Shown here one piece after another: positions 8,490 through 16,645 of a DNA stretch of 30,585 nucleotides. The translations under genes and the position numbers were made by a program. The stretch lies in assembly GCA_964583765.1 (NCBI GenBank), contig CAZOWW010000070.1, positions 1 through 30,585 of the forward strand. The letters are read 5' to 3'. The stretch comes from CAZOWW01 sp964583765 (lineage in GTDB: Bacteria > Actinomycetota > Actinomycetes > Actinomycetales > Kineosporiaceae). The notes under the pieces were generated by a model. It did no database searches. It saw only the letters and a program-made list of their open reading frames with translations, and had not been told where the DNA came from. Each line of letters begins with the position of its first letter. The first letter of the stretch is position 1.

Positions 8490-9266
8490 ATGCGGTACGA
8501 GTTGTTGGGAACGCTGCGGGTGGTCGACGAGGGGCATTCCTTCTCGATCAGCGCGCGGAAGGTCGAAATCCTGCTGGCGACCCTGTTGATCCGGGCGGAT
8601 CACGTGGTCACGGCGGACCAACTCATGGCAGAGATCTGGGGGGAGCAACTTCCCCGGCGGGCGACCGCGGGGCTGCACGTGTATGTCTCCGAACTTCGCA
8701 AGCTGCTCAGCCGGCCGGTGCGGCAGGACGTCCCGATCGTGACCCGGTCCCCGGGGTACCTGCTCCGGCGGGGAACCGACTCGATCGATTCCGAGGCATT
8801 CCTGGAACTGCGGGACCTGGGCCGTGTTCACCTGCGGGGCGGGCGGTACGCCGCGGCGTCCGAGTGCTTCCAGGAGGCGCTCGCGCTGTGGCGCGGGACC
8901 GTGCTCGACGGAATCGGCATCGGACCGATCGTGCGCAGTTTCGCCGTGGGACTGGCCGAGGCCCGGCTGGAGTGCACGGAGATGTTCGTGGATGCCCAGC
9001 TCGAACTGGGCCTCCACCGGGAGTTGATCGGATTCCTCTACACCCTGACCGCGGAGAACCCGCTGCGGGAGGCCTTCTACCGCCAGCTGATGCTCGCCCT
9101 GTACCGATCCGAGCGCCGGGGCGACGCCCTGCGGGTGTACCAGTCCGCGCGACGGACGTTGATCGAGGAGCTGGGCCTGGAGCCCTGCACCCCGCTGCGC
9201 GACCTGCACCGGGCGATCCTGTGCACCGCGGACGACCGGTTCCTCGATGTCCGAGTGGCCGTGTGA
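8490..9266 (+). CDS. SARP-family transcriptional activator (wHTH plus BTAD)
   Basis: A 258-aa protein with an OmpR/PhoB-like winged helix at about residues 1-95 (MRYELLGTLRV, then TADQLMAEIWG, LHVYVSELRKLL and SPGYLLR). A bacterial transcriptional activation domain follows at about 100-250 (SEAFLELRDLGRVHL, CFQEALALWRG, NPLREAFYRQLMLALYRSERRGDAL, LIEELGLEP). This length and order match small SARPs such as ActII-ORF4 and DnrI, which bind heptameric direct repeats and switch on the cluster that contains them. No AAA or TPR extension is present. The ATG at 8490 is preceded by AAGGGGAG. The probable targets are the repeat arrays upstream of the PKS operon, the NRPS and its own operon. Confidence 0.95.
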   Translation: MRYELLGTLRVVDEGHSFSISARKVEILLATLLIRADHVVTADQLMAEIWGEQLPRRATAGLHVYVSELRKLLSRPVRQDVPIVTRSPGYLLRRGTDSIDSEAFLELRDLGRVHLRGGRYAAASECFQEALALWRGTVLDGIGIGPIVRSFAVGLAEARLECTEMFVDAQLELGLHRELIGFLYTLTAENPLREAFYRQLMLALYRSERRGDALRVYQSARRTLIEELGLEPCTPLRDLHRAILCTADDRFLDVRVAV

Positions 9267-9298
9267 GCCACCCCCACCGGCGGGGACGGCTCACACGG
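9259..9298. terminator. Hairpin between convergent SARP and dehydratase genes
   Basis: An 11-bp perfect inverted repeat, CCGTGTGAGCC (9259-9269) and GGCTCACACGG (9288-9298), with an inner CCCC/GGGG pairing (9272-9275 with 9282-9285). It starts inside the last codons of the SARP gene and faces the 3' end of the minus-strand dehydratase (9388). No T-run follows, so it is a likely but unproven bidirectional terminator. Confidence 0.6.
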
Positions 9299-9387
9299 CT
9301 CCCTCTCGGGACGGCTGCCACGGTTCACCTCGCGAGGAACCGGAGAGCCCGCACCGGAAATCTCACCGGCAGGAGAGCGGTGGAAGG

Positions 9388-10452
9388 TCAGGTGAGCGGG
9401 AAGGTGGGGCGACCGGCGTGCTCGGCGAGCGTCCGGGCGACGAGTTCGGCCTCCACGTTCCCCCCGGTGAGCACGACGCCGATGTCGTGGATCTCGTCGT
9501 CCGCGCGTCCCAGGCGCAGTGCGGCGGCGAGAGCGGTGGCCGCGGCCGGTTCGACGAGGAGCCGGGCGTGTGTCAGCGCCAGGCACATGGCCTCCGCGAT
9601 CTCCGACTCCTCGATCATCAGGACGTCCGCAACGGTGCCATGGGCCAGATCGAACGGGAGCTGACCGATCCGGTCGGGACGCAGCCCGTCGGCGATGGTC
9701 GTCCCGACCGGCACCGTCACGGGATGTCCGGACCGCATCGCCTGTGTCAGCGCGGGCACGGCGGCGGGTTCGGCGGCGATCACCGCGACGGTCCTCCTGC
9801 CGTCGGGGCCCGCGGTGGCCAGGCAGGCGCCCGCGACCGCGCTGCCGCCGCCGACGGGCAGGACCACGGAGTCGAGCCGTCCGCCCGCGGCGTCCACCTG
9901 GTCGAGCAGTTCCGCGGTCGCCGTCCCCTGGCCGGTGACCACGTACGGATCCTGGTAGGGGTCGACCACGTCGAGTCCCCGTTCCGCGCGGAGCTCGTCG
10001 ACGATCGTCATGCGCTCCGCGAGCACGGTGCCGGCGAGGATGACCTCTGCACCCGCGTCCTGGATGCGGCGGATCTTCATCGGGGCGGCGTTGCAGGGCA
10101 AGACGAGGACGGCCGGGAGACCGTGGTCCCGTGCGGCCAGGGCGACGGAGATCGCGTGGTTTCCCGTGCTCTGGGCGACGAGCCCGCGGCTGCCGGAGGC
10201 GGCGAGTCGCTCGACGGCGAGCAATGCCCCCCGGATCTTGAACGAGCCGCCGCGCTGGAGGTTCTCCGCCTTCAGCCAGAGCCGTGCACCGGCGGACCGG
10301 TCGAGGTCGTCACTGCGCACGGTCGGCGTGTGCCGGATGAGGCCCTCGAGGCGACGGCCTGCCGCCTGGACCCCGCTGTGGCTCAGAAGTTCCTGGGCAT
10401 CGATCGGCAGGTGGGGTTGATGGAGCACGTGCGCGCCTGTGCTGCCCGTCAT
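9388..10452 (-). CDS. Fold-type II PLP enzyme, threonine/serine dehydratase family
   Basis: A 354-aa protein without a C-terminal ACT regulatory domain, so it is shaped like catabolic dehydratases or threo-3-hydroxyaspartate lyases rather than full biosynthetic IlvA. GGSFKIRGAL holds the Lys that forms the PLP Schiff base, STGNHAISVA is the Asn-His substrate loop, and VGGGSAVAG is the phosphate-binding glycine loop; a late LTGGNVE completes the pattern. The ATG at 10452 is chosen because GGGAGAGG lies 5 nt upstream; a GTG at 10482 is in frame but lacks a ribosome site. If it acts on threonine it gives 2-oxobutyrate, a source of propionyl-CoA, which would fit the propionate/methylmalonate chemistry of the adjacent PKS. 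Activity on serine or a hydroxy-amino acid for the NRPS is equally possible. It may also be a cluster-edge housekeeping gene, as it faces the other way. Confidence 0.9.
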   Translation of the reverse strand: MTGSTGAHVLHQPHLPIDAQELLSHSGVQAAGRRLEGLIRHTPTVRSDDLDRSAGARLWLKAENLQRGGSFKIRGALLAVERLAASGSRGLVAQSTGNHAISVALAARDHGLPAVLVLPCNAAPMKIRRIQDAGAEVILAGTVLAERMTIVDELRAERGLDVVDPYQDPYVVTGQGTATAELLDQVDAAGGRLDSVVLPVGGGSAVAGACLATAGPDGRRTVAVIAAEPAAVPALTQAMRSGHPVTVPVGTTIADGLRPDRIGQLPFDLAHGTVADVLMIEESEIAEAMCLALTHARLLVEPAAATALAAALRLGRADDEIHDIGVVLTGGNVEAELVARTLAEHAGRPTFPLT

Positions 10453-10788
10453 CGGAGCCTCTCCCTCGTGCACGTTCGTCACGCGTGGATGAATGTCTCC
10501 CGTCGAGCCTGGGGAATCTCACTAAGTTCCGACTAATCCCCTCGCGGTCTCCGGCCACCGGACGGGCGGGGCGCGGACGCGTCAGTTTAGCCATTGTCAA
10601 GGATCTTCTTAGCCTGGCCTGCCAGAATGATCAACAGAGTGTCCGCGGCGACGGTTCCGAGATCTTCACCCCGTCCGTGCGGTGCCCTCGAGGAGGGCGG
10701 GCCTGATTTCCGCCCGGCTGCCGGAGTCGGTTCCCCGGTGGACGGGCGCGGGCGCGCCGCAGGAATCCGCCTCACGAAGGAGCACATC
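10453..10788. other. Divergent spacer between dehydratase and E2-hydrolase operon
   Basis: No gene is seen. Two sets of 11-bp-spaced heptamers can be read: TCACTAA/CGACTAA at 10519 and 10530, and TTTAGCC/TCAAGGA/CTTAGCC at 10586, 10597 and 10608, the last 8 nt before CAGAAT (10623-10628), a possible -10. They do not match the TAGGGGT arrays elsewhere, so assignment to the SARP is weak. AAGGAG at 10777-10782 is the ribosome site of the downstream gene. Confidence 0.35.
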
Positions 10789-11679
10789 ATGGATGACGCC
10801 ACCCCCACCGGTCGGCGGAATGATCGCGGGGCGAGAACAACAATCACTCCGGTCGCGCGCCAGCGGATGCCCACCCTGTATTTCCTGAAGGGGATCAGGT
10901 CGTTCTCCCCGGTCTTCCTGGACACCGAGATCGACATGTCCGCGGTCCTGCGGCACCGTGACCTGCGGGGCAAGCACTCCGTCGTCAGCTATGTGCTGTA
11001 CTCGGCGGCCCGTGTCCTCGCCGCCCACCCGGAGGCGAACGCCGCGATCCGTGGTGGCGGCCGCCCGCGGGTGGCCCGGTTCTCGTCCGTGAACGGCAAG
11101 TTCACGCTCGATCGCACCGTCGCCGGACACCGGATCGTGTTGTCCACCGTGCTGCCCGACCTGCAGTCCGCGGACCTCGGCGACATCCAGCGTCAGGTCG
11201 AGCACTTCCGCGACGGGGATCCCGAACAGATGCCGGAGTTCGCGGGCGCCAGGTTGTTGCACCGGCTTCCCTGGCCGATCGGGCGGTTGCTCTTCCGGCT
11301 GGGCGCGCGGCCCCTGCGCCGGCGCGCGCAGCTGATGGGGACCTTCGCCGTGACCTCGCTCGGGCACCGTCCGGTCGACGGCTTCTACTCCGTGGGCGGT
11401 ACCACCATCACCCTGGGCGTGGGCAGGATCACCGACCGGCCCGTGGTCCGGGACGGGACCGTGGTGGTGGCGCCGGTGATGCGGCTGTCCCTCACCTTCG
11501 ACCATCGGGTGATCGACGGCGCCGAGGCCGCCGACGTCCTGGCGGAGATTTCCCGGCGGTTGGCGAACTTCGACGACACCGGTGAGGTCACCACGGGCGC
11601 CGGTGAGGCCACCACGACGGGGAACCGTCCGGGGGCGACATCGGCGCGTGCCGACCACGGCCAGGAGGTGCGGGCATGA
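10789..11679 (+). CDS. Stand-alone 2-oxoacid dehydrogenase E2-type acyltransferase domain
   Basis: A 296-aa protein containing only the chloramphenicol-acetyltransferase-like catalytic core of dihydrolipoamide acyltransferases. The signature is FDHRVIDGAEAADVL, with catalytic His239 and Asp243, preceded by the typical core segments LMGTFAVTSLG and TITLGVG. No lipoyl domain and no E1/E3-binding domain precede it, so it is not a normal component of pyruvate or branched-chain dehydrogenase. It may instead be an acyltransferase acting on CoA, carrier-protein or product hydroxyl/amine groups. The ATG at 10789 has a near-perfect ribosome site (GAAGGAG, 6 nt). It overlaps the next gene by 4 bp (ATGA), showing translational coupling to the hydrolase. 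Its role in the cluster is unknown. Confidence 0.85.
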   Translation: MDDATPTGRRNDRGARTTITPVARQRMPTLYFLKGIRSFSPVFLDTEIDMSAVLRHRDLRGKHSVVSYVLYSAARVLAAHPEANAAIRGGGRPRVARFSSVNGKFTLDRTVAGHRIVLSTVLPDLQSADLGDIQRQVEHFRDGDPEQMPEFAGARLLHRLPWPIGRLLFRLGARPLRRRAQLMGTFAVTSLGHRPVDGFYSVGGTTITLGVGRITDRPVVRDGTVVVAPVMRLSLTFDHRVIDGAEAADVLAEISRRLANFDDTGEVTTGAGEATTTGNRPGATSARADHGQEVRA

Positions 11680-12740
11680 ACGACGTCGAGGAACTCAAGC
11701 AGTACATCGGCGTCCATGCCAAGGGTCAGGACATCCCCGACCTCGAGGGTCTGCTCGCACGCATTCGCACCGACACCGCCGGGCCGGGTTCCTGGGCGGG
11801 GGAGTGGACGGCGGCCGGGGACCGGTGGGCGGAGCGGGGACGTCATCTCGAGGCCAGCAGGCACTACATCATGGCGCGCTTCCCCTACGTGGACGGCGCC
11901 GCCCGGCAGGAGGCGTACGAGAAGTCGCTCGACGCGTTCGAGCGATGGAGCGCGGACCAGGATCTTCACCGCTTCGACGTCGACGTGGACGGCAGGAAGG
12001 TCGGGTGCTGGCAGTCCGGGCTCTCCGAGGGCGGGTCGCGACCGCTGGTCGTGGTCACGGGCGGCTTCCTCACGGTGAAGGAACAGTGGGCCCCGACGCT
12101 CCAGGTCTTCCGCCGGCTGGGTCTGGCGGCGGTCGCCACCGAGATGCCGGGAGTCGGGGAGAACGAGGTCCCCTACGACGCGGGAAGCTGGCGGTACCTC
12201 TCGGCCGTGATCGACGCGGTGGCGGGGCAGGCGGACACCTCGCGCACCTGTGCCGTCGCGCTGAGCTTCAGCGGGCACCAGGCACTGCGCTGCGCGATGG
12301 TGGATCCGCGGATCACCGGTGTGATCACGGTGGGCGCGCCCGTCCACGACTTCTTCACCGACATGGCCTGGCAGAAGGGTCTGCCACGGATCACCGTGGA
12401 CACGCTCGCCCATCTCAGCGGCGGGGAACTCGCGGACATGGCGGACCGGGCGTTGTCCCCCTCAAGTCTGGACGTGCTGGAGGCCCAGGTCGGCTACGTC
12501 GCCTCCCTGCGCGACGAGGTGATCCCGCAGGCGGACCCGCGCCTCCTGCAGGAGCACGTGCGGCACCTGCACCTGCTGGAGCACGACGACGTGCACGGAT
12601 CGCCGGGCCATGTGCGGGAGACCCAGCTCTGGCTGACCCGGACCCTGCTCCGCATGCAGGGCGTGCAGGGTGCCGGGAGCCTGCTGGTCGGGCTCATGTG
12701 GACCATGGCACGCGCCCGGAGCCGTCTGGCGGCACGGTGA
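11676..12740 (+). CDS. FrsA-like alpha/beta hydrolase
   Basis: A 354-aa protein with a helical N-terminal part (about 1-110, including RHLEASRHYIMARFPYVDG) and a hydrolase core (about 120-340). RPLVVVTGGFLTVKE is the oxyanion strand, EMPGVGENEVPYD follows, and the nucleophile elbow is ALSFSGH (Ser197). A late HDDVHGSPGH probably carries the catalytic His. This helical-plus-core layout is that of the FrsA/DUF1100 esterase group found in many actinobacterial natural-product clusters. It could release, cyclise or hydrolyse an intermediate; the NRPS lacks its own thioesterase, which leaves room for such a role, but this is inference. Its ATG overlaps the stop of the E2-type gene and is preceded by AGGAGGT. 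Confidence 0.87.
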   Translation: MNDVEELKQYIGVHAKGQDIPDLEGLLARIRTDTAGPGSWAGEWTAAGDRWAERGRHLEASRHYIMARFPYVDGAARQEAYEKSLDAFERWSADQDLHRFDVDVDGRKVGCWQSGLSEGGSRPLVVVTGGFLTVKEQWAPTLQVFRRLGLAAVATEMPGVGENEVPYDAGSWRYLSAVIDAVAGQADTSRTCAVALSFSGHQALRCAMVDPRITGVITVGAPVHDFFTDMAWQKGLPRITVDTLAHLSGGELADMADRALSPSSLDVLEAQVGYVASLRDEVIPQADPRLLQEHVRHLHLLEHDDVHGSPGHVRETQLWLTRTLLRMQGVQGAGSLLVGLMWTMARARSRLAAR

Positions 12741-12846
12741 GCTGACGTCCGGGTGGAGGGGTGACAGCTCCTTCCCCCGGCGGACGACGGGCCGCGGACG
12801 GCGGACGGCGGACGACGAGGAATTTCGGTCCCAACTGGAGGTGGTC

Positions 12847-13152
12847 ATGAGCAACAATCACGACGGGATCTGGCACCTGAAGGTGGCCAGCCCGATGGGT
12901 ACGCAGGAGATGCAGTTCGATCTTCGATCCGAGGGGGACGTTCTCTCGGGAACCATGAAGAACCTCGGGAACGGCAAGACCAGTGACATCTTCGAGGGTG
13001 TCGCGAAAGGGGACGAGCTGTCCTGGAAGATGAAGATCGAGGCGTTCAAGCTCACCCTGACCTTCGTGGTGACGGTGGATGGGGACAGTCTGACCGGAAA
13101 GGTGAAGACCGGTGGGTTCGGCAGCTTCAAGGTCACCGGCGAACGGGCCTGA
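12847..13152 (+). CDS. Small beta-rich protein, lipocalin-like half barrel, unknown function
   Basis: A 101-aa protein without signal peptide or membrane segment. It is built of alternating strands: GIWHLKVASPMGTQEMQFDL, then VLSGTMKNLG, FEGVAKGDELSWKMKI, LTLTFVVTVDGDSLTGKVK and a closing FGSFKVTGERA. The G-x-W start, SGTM and final SGx(V/F)K pattern resemble small conserved proteins of mycobacteria and relatives that bind or shield hydrophobic molecules, but I cannot assign a function. GGAGGTGG lies just before the ATG. It sits between the FrsA-like hydrolase and the phosphopantetheinyl transferase on the same strand with short gaps, so it is part of the operon. Confidence 0.85.
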   Translation: MSNNHDGIWHLKVASPMGTQEMQFDLRSEGDVLSGTMKNLGNGKTSDIFEGVAKGDELSWKMKIEAFKLTLTFVVTVDGDSLTGKVKTGGFGSFKVTGERA

Positions 13153-13218
13153 CACGATCACGGTCCGCCGGACACGAATCGGCACCGCCATGGACACCGG
13201 GCGGAAGGGGTGCGGCGC

Positions 13219-13869
13219 ATGATCGAGCAGATCCTGCCGGGGAGTGTGACCGCCGTCGAGACATTCGACGAGATTCCGGCCGACCTGTATCCCGATGAAC
13301 AGGCAGTGGTGCGCTGGGCCGTGCCCAAACGGCGGGAGGAGTTCACGACCGTGCGGCACTGCGCCCGCACGGCGTTGTCCCGGATCGGGGTGGCCCCGGG
13401 GCCCATCCTCCCGGATCCCTGGGGAGCGCCGCAGTGGCCGCGCCAGGTCGTGGGCAGCATGACCCACTGTTCGGGGTACCGCGCCGCGGCGGTCGCGGAC
13501 GTGCACGACGTGGCGAGCATCGGCGTGGACGCCGAACCGCACGAGTCGTTGCCCGACCGGGTCGTGGACATGGTGGCCAGTCCGCAGGAACGGCATCATC
13601 TGCACGACCTGGCCACCGCCTGCCCGCACATCTGGTGGGACCGATTGCTGTTCAGTGTCAAGGAGTCGGTCTACAAGGCCTGGTACCCCTTGACCAAGGT
13701 GTGGTTGGACTTCGACGGGGTCGAGGTGACGATCGATCCCGCCCAGCGCCGTTTCTCTGCTCGGGTCGTCCTCCCCGCGTCCTCGCGCGCCGAGCACTGG
13801 CCGAAGGCCTTCGACGGTCGGTTCCTGGTCGGCTCCGGTCTGGTGCTGACCGCGGTGGTCCAGGCCTGA
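13219..13869 (+). CDS. 4'-phosphopantetheinyl transferase (Sfp/EntD type)
   Basis: A 216-aa protein of the usual length for actinobacterial Sfp-type enzymes. It has the three family motifs in order: GSMTHCSGY (CoA-binding His), SIGVDAE (Asp104 and Glu106, magnesium) and FSVKESVYKAWYP (Lys148, Glu149, Lys153). It moves the phosphopantetheine arm of CoA onto the Ser of carrier proteins. The local substrates are the ACP of the PKS (Ser937) and the T domain of the NRPS (Ser1009). The ATG at 13219 has AAGGGG 8 nt upstream; a GTG at 13210 overlaps that ribosome site and is less likely. It is the last gene of the E2-hydrolase operon and marks the right border of the biosynthetic cluster. Confidence 0.95.
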   Translation: MIEQILPGSVTAVETFDEIPADLYPDEQAVVRWAVPKRREEFTTVRHCARTALSRIGVAPGPILPDPWGAPQWPRQVVGSMTHCSGYRAAAVADVHDVASIGVDAEPHESLPDRVVDMVASPQERHHLHDLATACPHIWWDRLLFSVKESVYKAWYPLTKVWLDFDGVEVTIDPAQRRFSARVVLPASSRAEHWPKAFDGRFLVGSGLVLTAVVQA

Positions 13870-13871
13870 CC

Positions 13872-13948
13872 GTGAGGGTCGGGCCATCCGGGAATCCCAG
13901 GTGGGGCCGCCGCTGGCCGGGTCCGCCACGCGGGGGCCCGACCCTCAC
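13872..13948. terminator. Long-armed inverted repeat between convergent genes
   Basis: Perfect 14-bp arms, GTGAGGGTCGGGCC (13872-13885) and its exact complement (13935-13948), enclose a GC-rich 49-nt loop. The repeat starts three bases after the transferase stop, and its far arm contains the stop codon of the minus-strand cyclase gene (13945-13947). It probably ends transcription from both sides; there is no T-run. Confidence 0.65.
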
Positions 13949-16257
13949 CCGTCCGAGGTGCTGCCGGGGCCGCGAGTTCGGCCGGGGTGCGGGTCGACCG
14001 CCGGTCGGGGCCGATCGGCGGTGAACAGGGTCGCCCCGGGCGTGGGCCGGGCCGTCTCGTGGATGGCCTCGGGCACGAGCACCGTCCGGTTGCGGCCGAG
14101 TTGTTTGGCCTGGTAGAGCGCCCGATCGGCCGCGGCGACGAGGTGGGTGGTCTGTGTGTGCCGGTCCGGGCGGTGGGTGGCGATGCCGATGCTCGCGGTC
14201 ACGACCCGGGCGACGCGGGAGGCCGCGTGCGGGATCGCCCGCCGGGCCAGGGCGTCGTGGAAGCGCCGGGCGACGGCGAGGCCGGCCTCGGGCCCGCTGC
14301 GCGGCAGGACGACGGCGAACTCCTCGCCGCCGTAGCGAGCCACCAGGCCGTCCGGGTCGGCCGTGGACAGGCGCAGACACTCGGCGACGAGCCGGAGGGC
14401 GGCATCCCCGGCGAGGTGACCGTAGTGGTCGTTGAACCTCTTGAAGAGGTCCACGTCCACCAGCAGCATCGTCATCGGTTCGTCCGTGCCGGAGAGCTCC
14501 TGCCAGTGGTGGGCGAGATGCTCCTCGAAGGTGCCCCGGTTGGCGATCCCGGTGAGCCCGTCGAGCATCGCGGTCTGGCGCAGCACCGCATTGGCCAGTT
14601 GCAGGGCCCGTTCGGCGCGTTCCCGGATGACGATCTGGGCCTGGAGTTCCTCCGTCCGCCGGATGAGCTCCTGGGTGCGGCGCCGGACGGTGACCTCCAG
14701 CTCGGCCGCGTAGGTCGCCGACGCACGGTGGTGGAAGACGGCGTCCAGGGCCCGCGCCAGGTCCACGTGCCGGGTCTCGACGATCGCCATGACCGAGGCC
14801 TCGCGCTCGAGGATCAGATGTCCGTAGTCCTGCGTGCCCAGCACCAGCGGGCTCACGACCAGACAGCCGTGCGCGAACTCCTCCTGCCGCGTCTCGGGCA
14901 GGAGGAGGTGCGGGAGGAACGCCTCGGACGGCACCTCGTGCATGGTCCGGTCCCGGAACTCCAGCAGCAGGCGGACCGCCGGCACCGGACTCGCCGGATC
15001 CGCCGGTCTGACCGGGTCTGCCGGATCCGTCCGCCCGGGGGCGTCGGACGCCGGCGCTCGCACCGTGCTCGCGACGTCCGCGGCCACGGTCGTGCTGTCG
15101 AGGATCCCCGCCGCCGCGGTGCGGTCGAGGACTCCAGCCACGGCCGCGCTGTGGACCTCCGGTATCGGCGTGACGTCATCGACGGGGCCGGACGCCTCCG
15201 GCCGGCTCTCCTCGCACAGGTCCGAGCGGACGGCGATGAAGCAACGGCGCAGATCGAGCCAGTCGAGGCAGCCGGCGAACGCCCCGACCACCTCCTCGAG
15301 GGTCCGCCCGGACACCGTGGTGCGGGTGAGGTGCTCGGCGGCGTCCTGGTAGGCCAGCCGCGACCGGGCCGCCTCGACCATGCGCAGGGCATCGTCCAGT
15401 TGCTCGCGGTCCGACCGTGGCACCACGGCCGTGGAGTCCCGCACGACCAGCCTCGAGGGTACGGTCACCGTCCCCGGAACCGGGCGCCCCGCCAGCTGGT
15501 CCAGCAGCAGTTCGGCGGCCGCACGGCCCTGCTCGGCCAGCCCCTGATCGACGGTGGTCAGCCCCGGCCACTGCAGGGCTCCCTGCTCGTTGTCGAAGCC
15601 GGTGACCAGGACGTCCTCCGGCACCCGGAGCCCGGAGGCGGTCAGGGCCCCGATGCAGCCCCGGGCCGAGCGGTCGTTGCAGGCGACGACCGCGTCCACG
15701 TCGTGGCTCCGCGACAGCAGCCGGAGCAGTTCGCGGTGGGCGAGGTCCGAGAGGAACGAGCCCTCGACGAAGTGCTCCTCGTGCACCGGCAGTCCTCGCG
15801 TGGCCAGCGCCTCGCGGAAGACCTGCTCCCGCTGTTCCGAATCCGCCTGGTAGGGCAGACCGCGGACGAAGACCGGGCGACGCACCCCGCACTCGTCGAG
15901 GAGGTGGGCCATGAGGGCCCGCATTCCGGTGACGTTGTCCGCCCGCACCGCCGGAAGATCCGGCAGATCCGCCCCGATCAGCACATGCGGTGTGCCCAGT
16001 TCGCGGGTGAGCGTGGCGAGCCCCTCGAGGTGTCTGTCCTGCGACAGCGGCGTCGAGATCACTCCCGCCGGCGGACGGCGGCGCAGGAAACGCTCCAGAT
16101 CGGCAGGGAGGTGGGACTCCTCGCCCCAGTCCAGGTAGGCGACCCGAGCGAGTCCGGCGGCGTCCAGCACGGGCTCCACCCCGCGCAGCAGGCGGCTCTG
16201 GTACTCCTCGATGCCGGTCGTCACGAAGACCACGAGGCGTGCGGAACGCTCGTCCAT
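13945..16257 (-). CDS. LacI-type sugar-sensor/diguanylate cyclase fusion (substrate-binding and GGDEF protein)
   Basis: A 770-aa protein with no signal peptide or membrane segment. Residues 1-280 follow the periplasmic-binding/LacI sensor fold (RLVVFVTTGIEEYQSRLLRG, ACNDRSARGCIGAL, VTGFDNE, WPGLTTVDQG) but there is no N-terminal helix-turn-helix. A middle region (about 290-570) is less defined and contains a Pro/Ala/Asp-rich insert. A coiled coil (about 580-615) joins it to a GGDEF domain (about 615-745) with MLDGLTGIANR, DVDLFKRFNDHYGH and the active motif GGEEF at 643-647. The RxxD inhibitory site is absent (the segment reads ADPDGLVAR). It is therefore expected to make c-di-GMP in the cytoplasm in response to a small, perhaps sugar-like, ligand. 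The start at 16257 is set by homology and by GAAGACGAGG just upstream. A close paralogue lies at 21191-23440. Confidence 0.93.
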   Translation of the reverse strand: MDERSARLVVFVTTGIEEYQSRLLRGVEPVLDAAGLARVAYLDWGEESHLPADLERFLRRRPPAGVISTPLSQDRHLEGLATLTRELGTPHVLIGADLPDLPAVRADNVTGMRALMAHLLDECGVRRPVFVRGLPYQADSEQREQVFREALATRGLPVHEEHFVEGSFLSDLAHRELLRLLSRSHDVDAVVACNDRSARGCIGALTASGLRVPEDVLVTGFDNEQGALQWPGLTTVDQGLAEQGRAAAELLLDQLAGRPVPGTVTVPSRLVVRDSTAVVPRSDREQLDDALRMVEAARSRLAYQDAAEHLTRTTVSGRTLEEVVGAFAGCLDWLDLRRCFIAVRSDLCEESRPEASGPVDDVTPIPEVHSAAVAGVLDRTAAAGILDSTTVAADVASTVRAPASDAPGRTDPADPVRPADPASPVPAVRLLLEFRDRTMHEVPSEAFLPHLLLPETRQEEFAHGCLVVSPLVLGTQDYGHLILEREASVMAIVETRHVDLARALDAVFHHRASATYAAELEVTVRRRTQELIRRTEELQAQIVIRERAERALQLANAVLRQTAMLDGLTGIANRGTFEEHLAHHWQELSGTDEPMTMLLVDVDLFKRFNDHYGHLAGDAALRLVAECLRLSTADPDGLVARYGGEEFAVVLPRSGPEAGLAVARRFHDALARRAIPHAASRVARVVTASIGIATHRPDRHTQTTHLVAAADRALYQAKQLGRNRTVLVPEAIHETARPTPGATLFTADRPRPAVDPHPGRTRGPGSTSDG

Positions 16258-16339
16258 GGTCCTCGTCTTCCCGGGGCGCTGTCCTCGTCCGGCCTCTCCC
16301 TCGGCTCGGGCCACCCGGAAGCCGGAACGTCCGGAGACC

Positions 16340-16395
16340 GGGTACCGGGTACTGGGTACCGGGTACTGGGTACCGGGTACTGGGTACTGGGTACC
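16340..16395. repeat. Tandem heptamer GGGTACY, eight copies
   Basis: Eight uninterrupted copies of GGGTACC or GGGTACT (order C,T,C,T,C,T,T,C at the last base) fill exactly 56 bp. The array ends 83 bp upstream of the sensor-cyclase start codon, in its promoter or leader. Such an array could change copy number by slippage or present repeated protein-binding sites. Confidence 0.95.
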
Positions 16396-16645
16396 GGAAG
16401 GAGAACCCGGGACCGGAAGGAGCAGCCGGCGGAGGGCCCTCTTCCGCCCGGCCGCACCGGCCACCGGGCACTCCGGCGCGGATGGTGGGAAAGACGGTCG
16501 ATGCCGGGGGGAATGGTATCGGAGCGGTTGCGTCCGGGGGCCCTCGCGGAATACCGCCGGTGGTTCCTCCTTGAAGGCCCCCCACCGTTCGGAGGCGCCG
16601 TCGTCGGCGAGGACGGCGAGCCGCCTGGGGCAGGTACCCACCCGG

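Noticed and set aside
10586..10628. Additional SARP site before the E2-hydrolase operon (TTTAGCC/TCAAGGA/CTTAGCC, then CAGAAT)
   Set aside because: Spacing is suggestive, but the heptamers do not match the TAGGGGT family and the middle copy is poor, so I left it as a note only.
10789..11679. Calling the E2-type protein a subunit of a 2-oxoacid dehydrogenase complex
   Set aside because: It has no lipoyl or subunit-binding domain and no E1 or E3 gene nearby.
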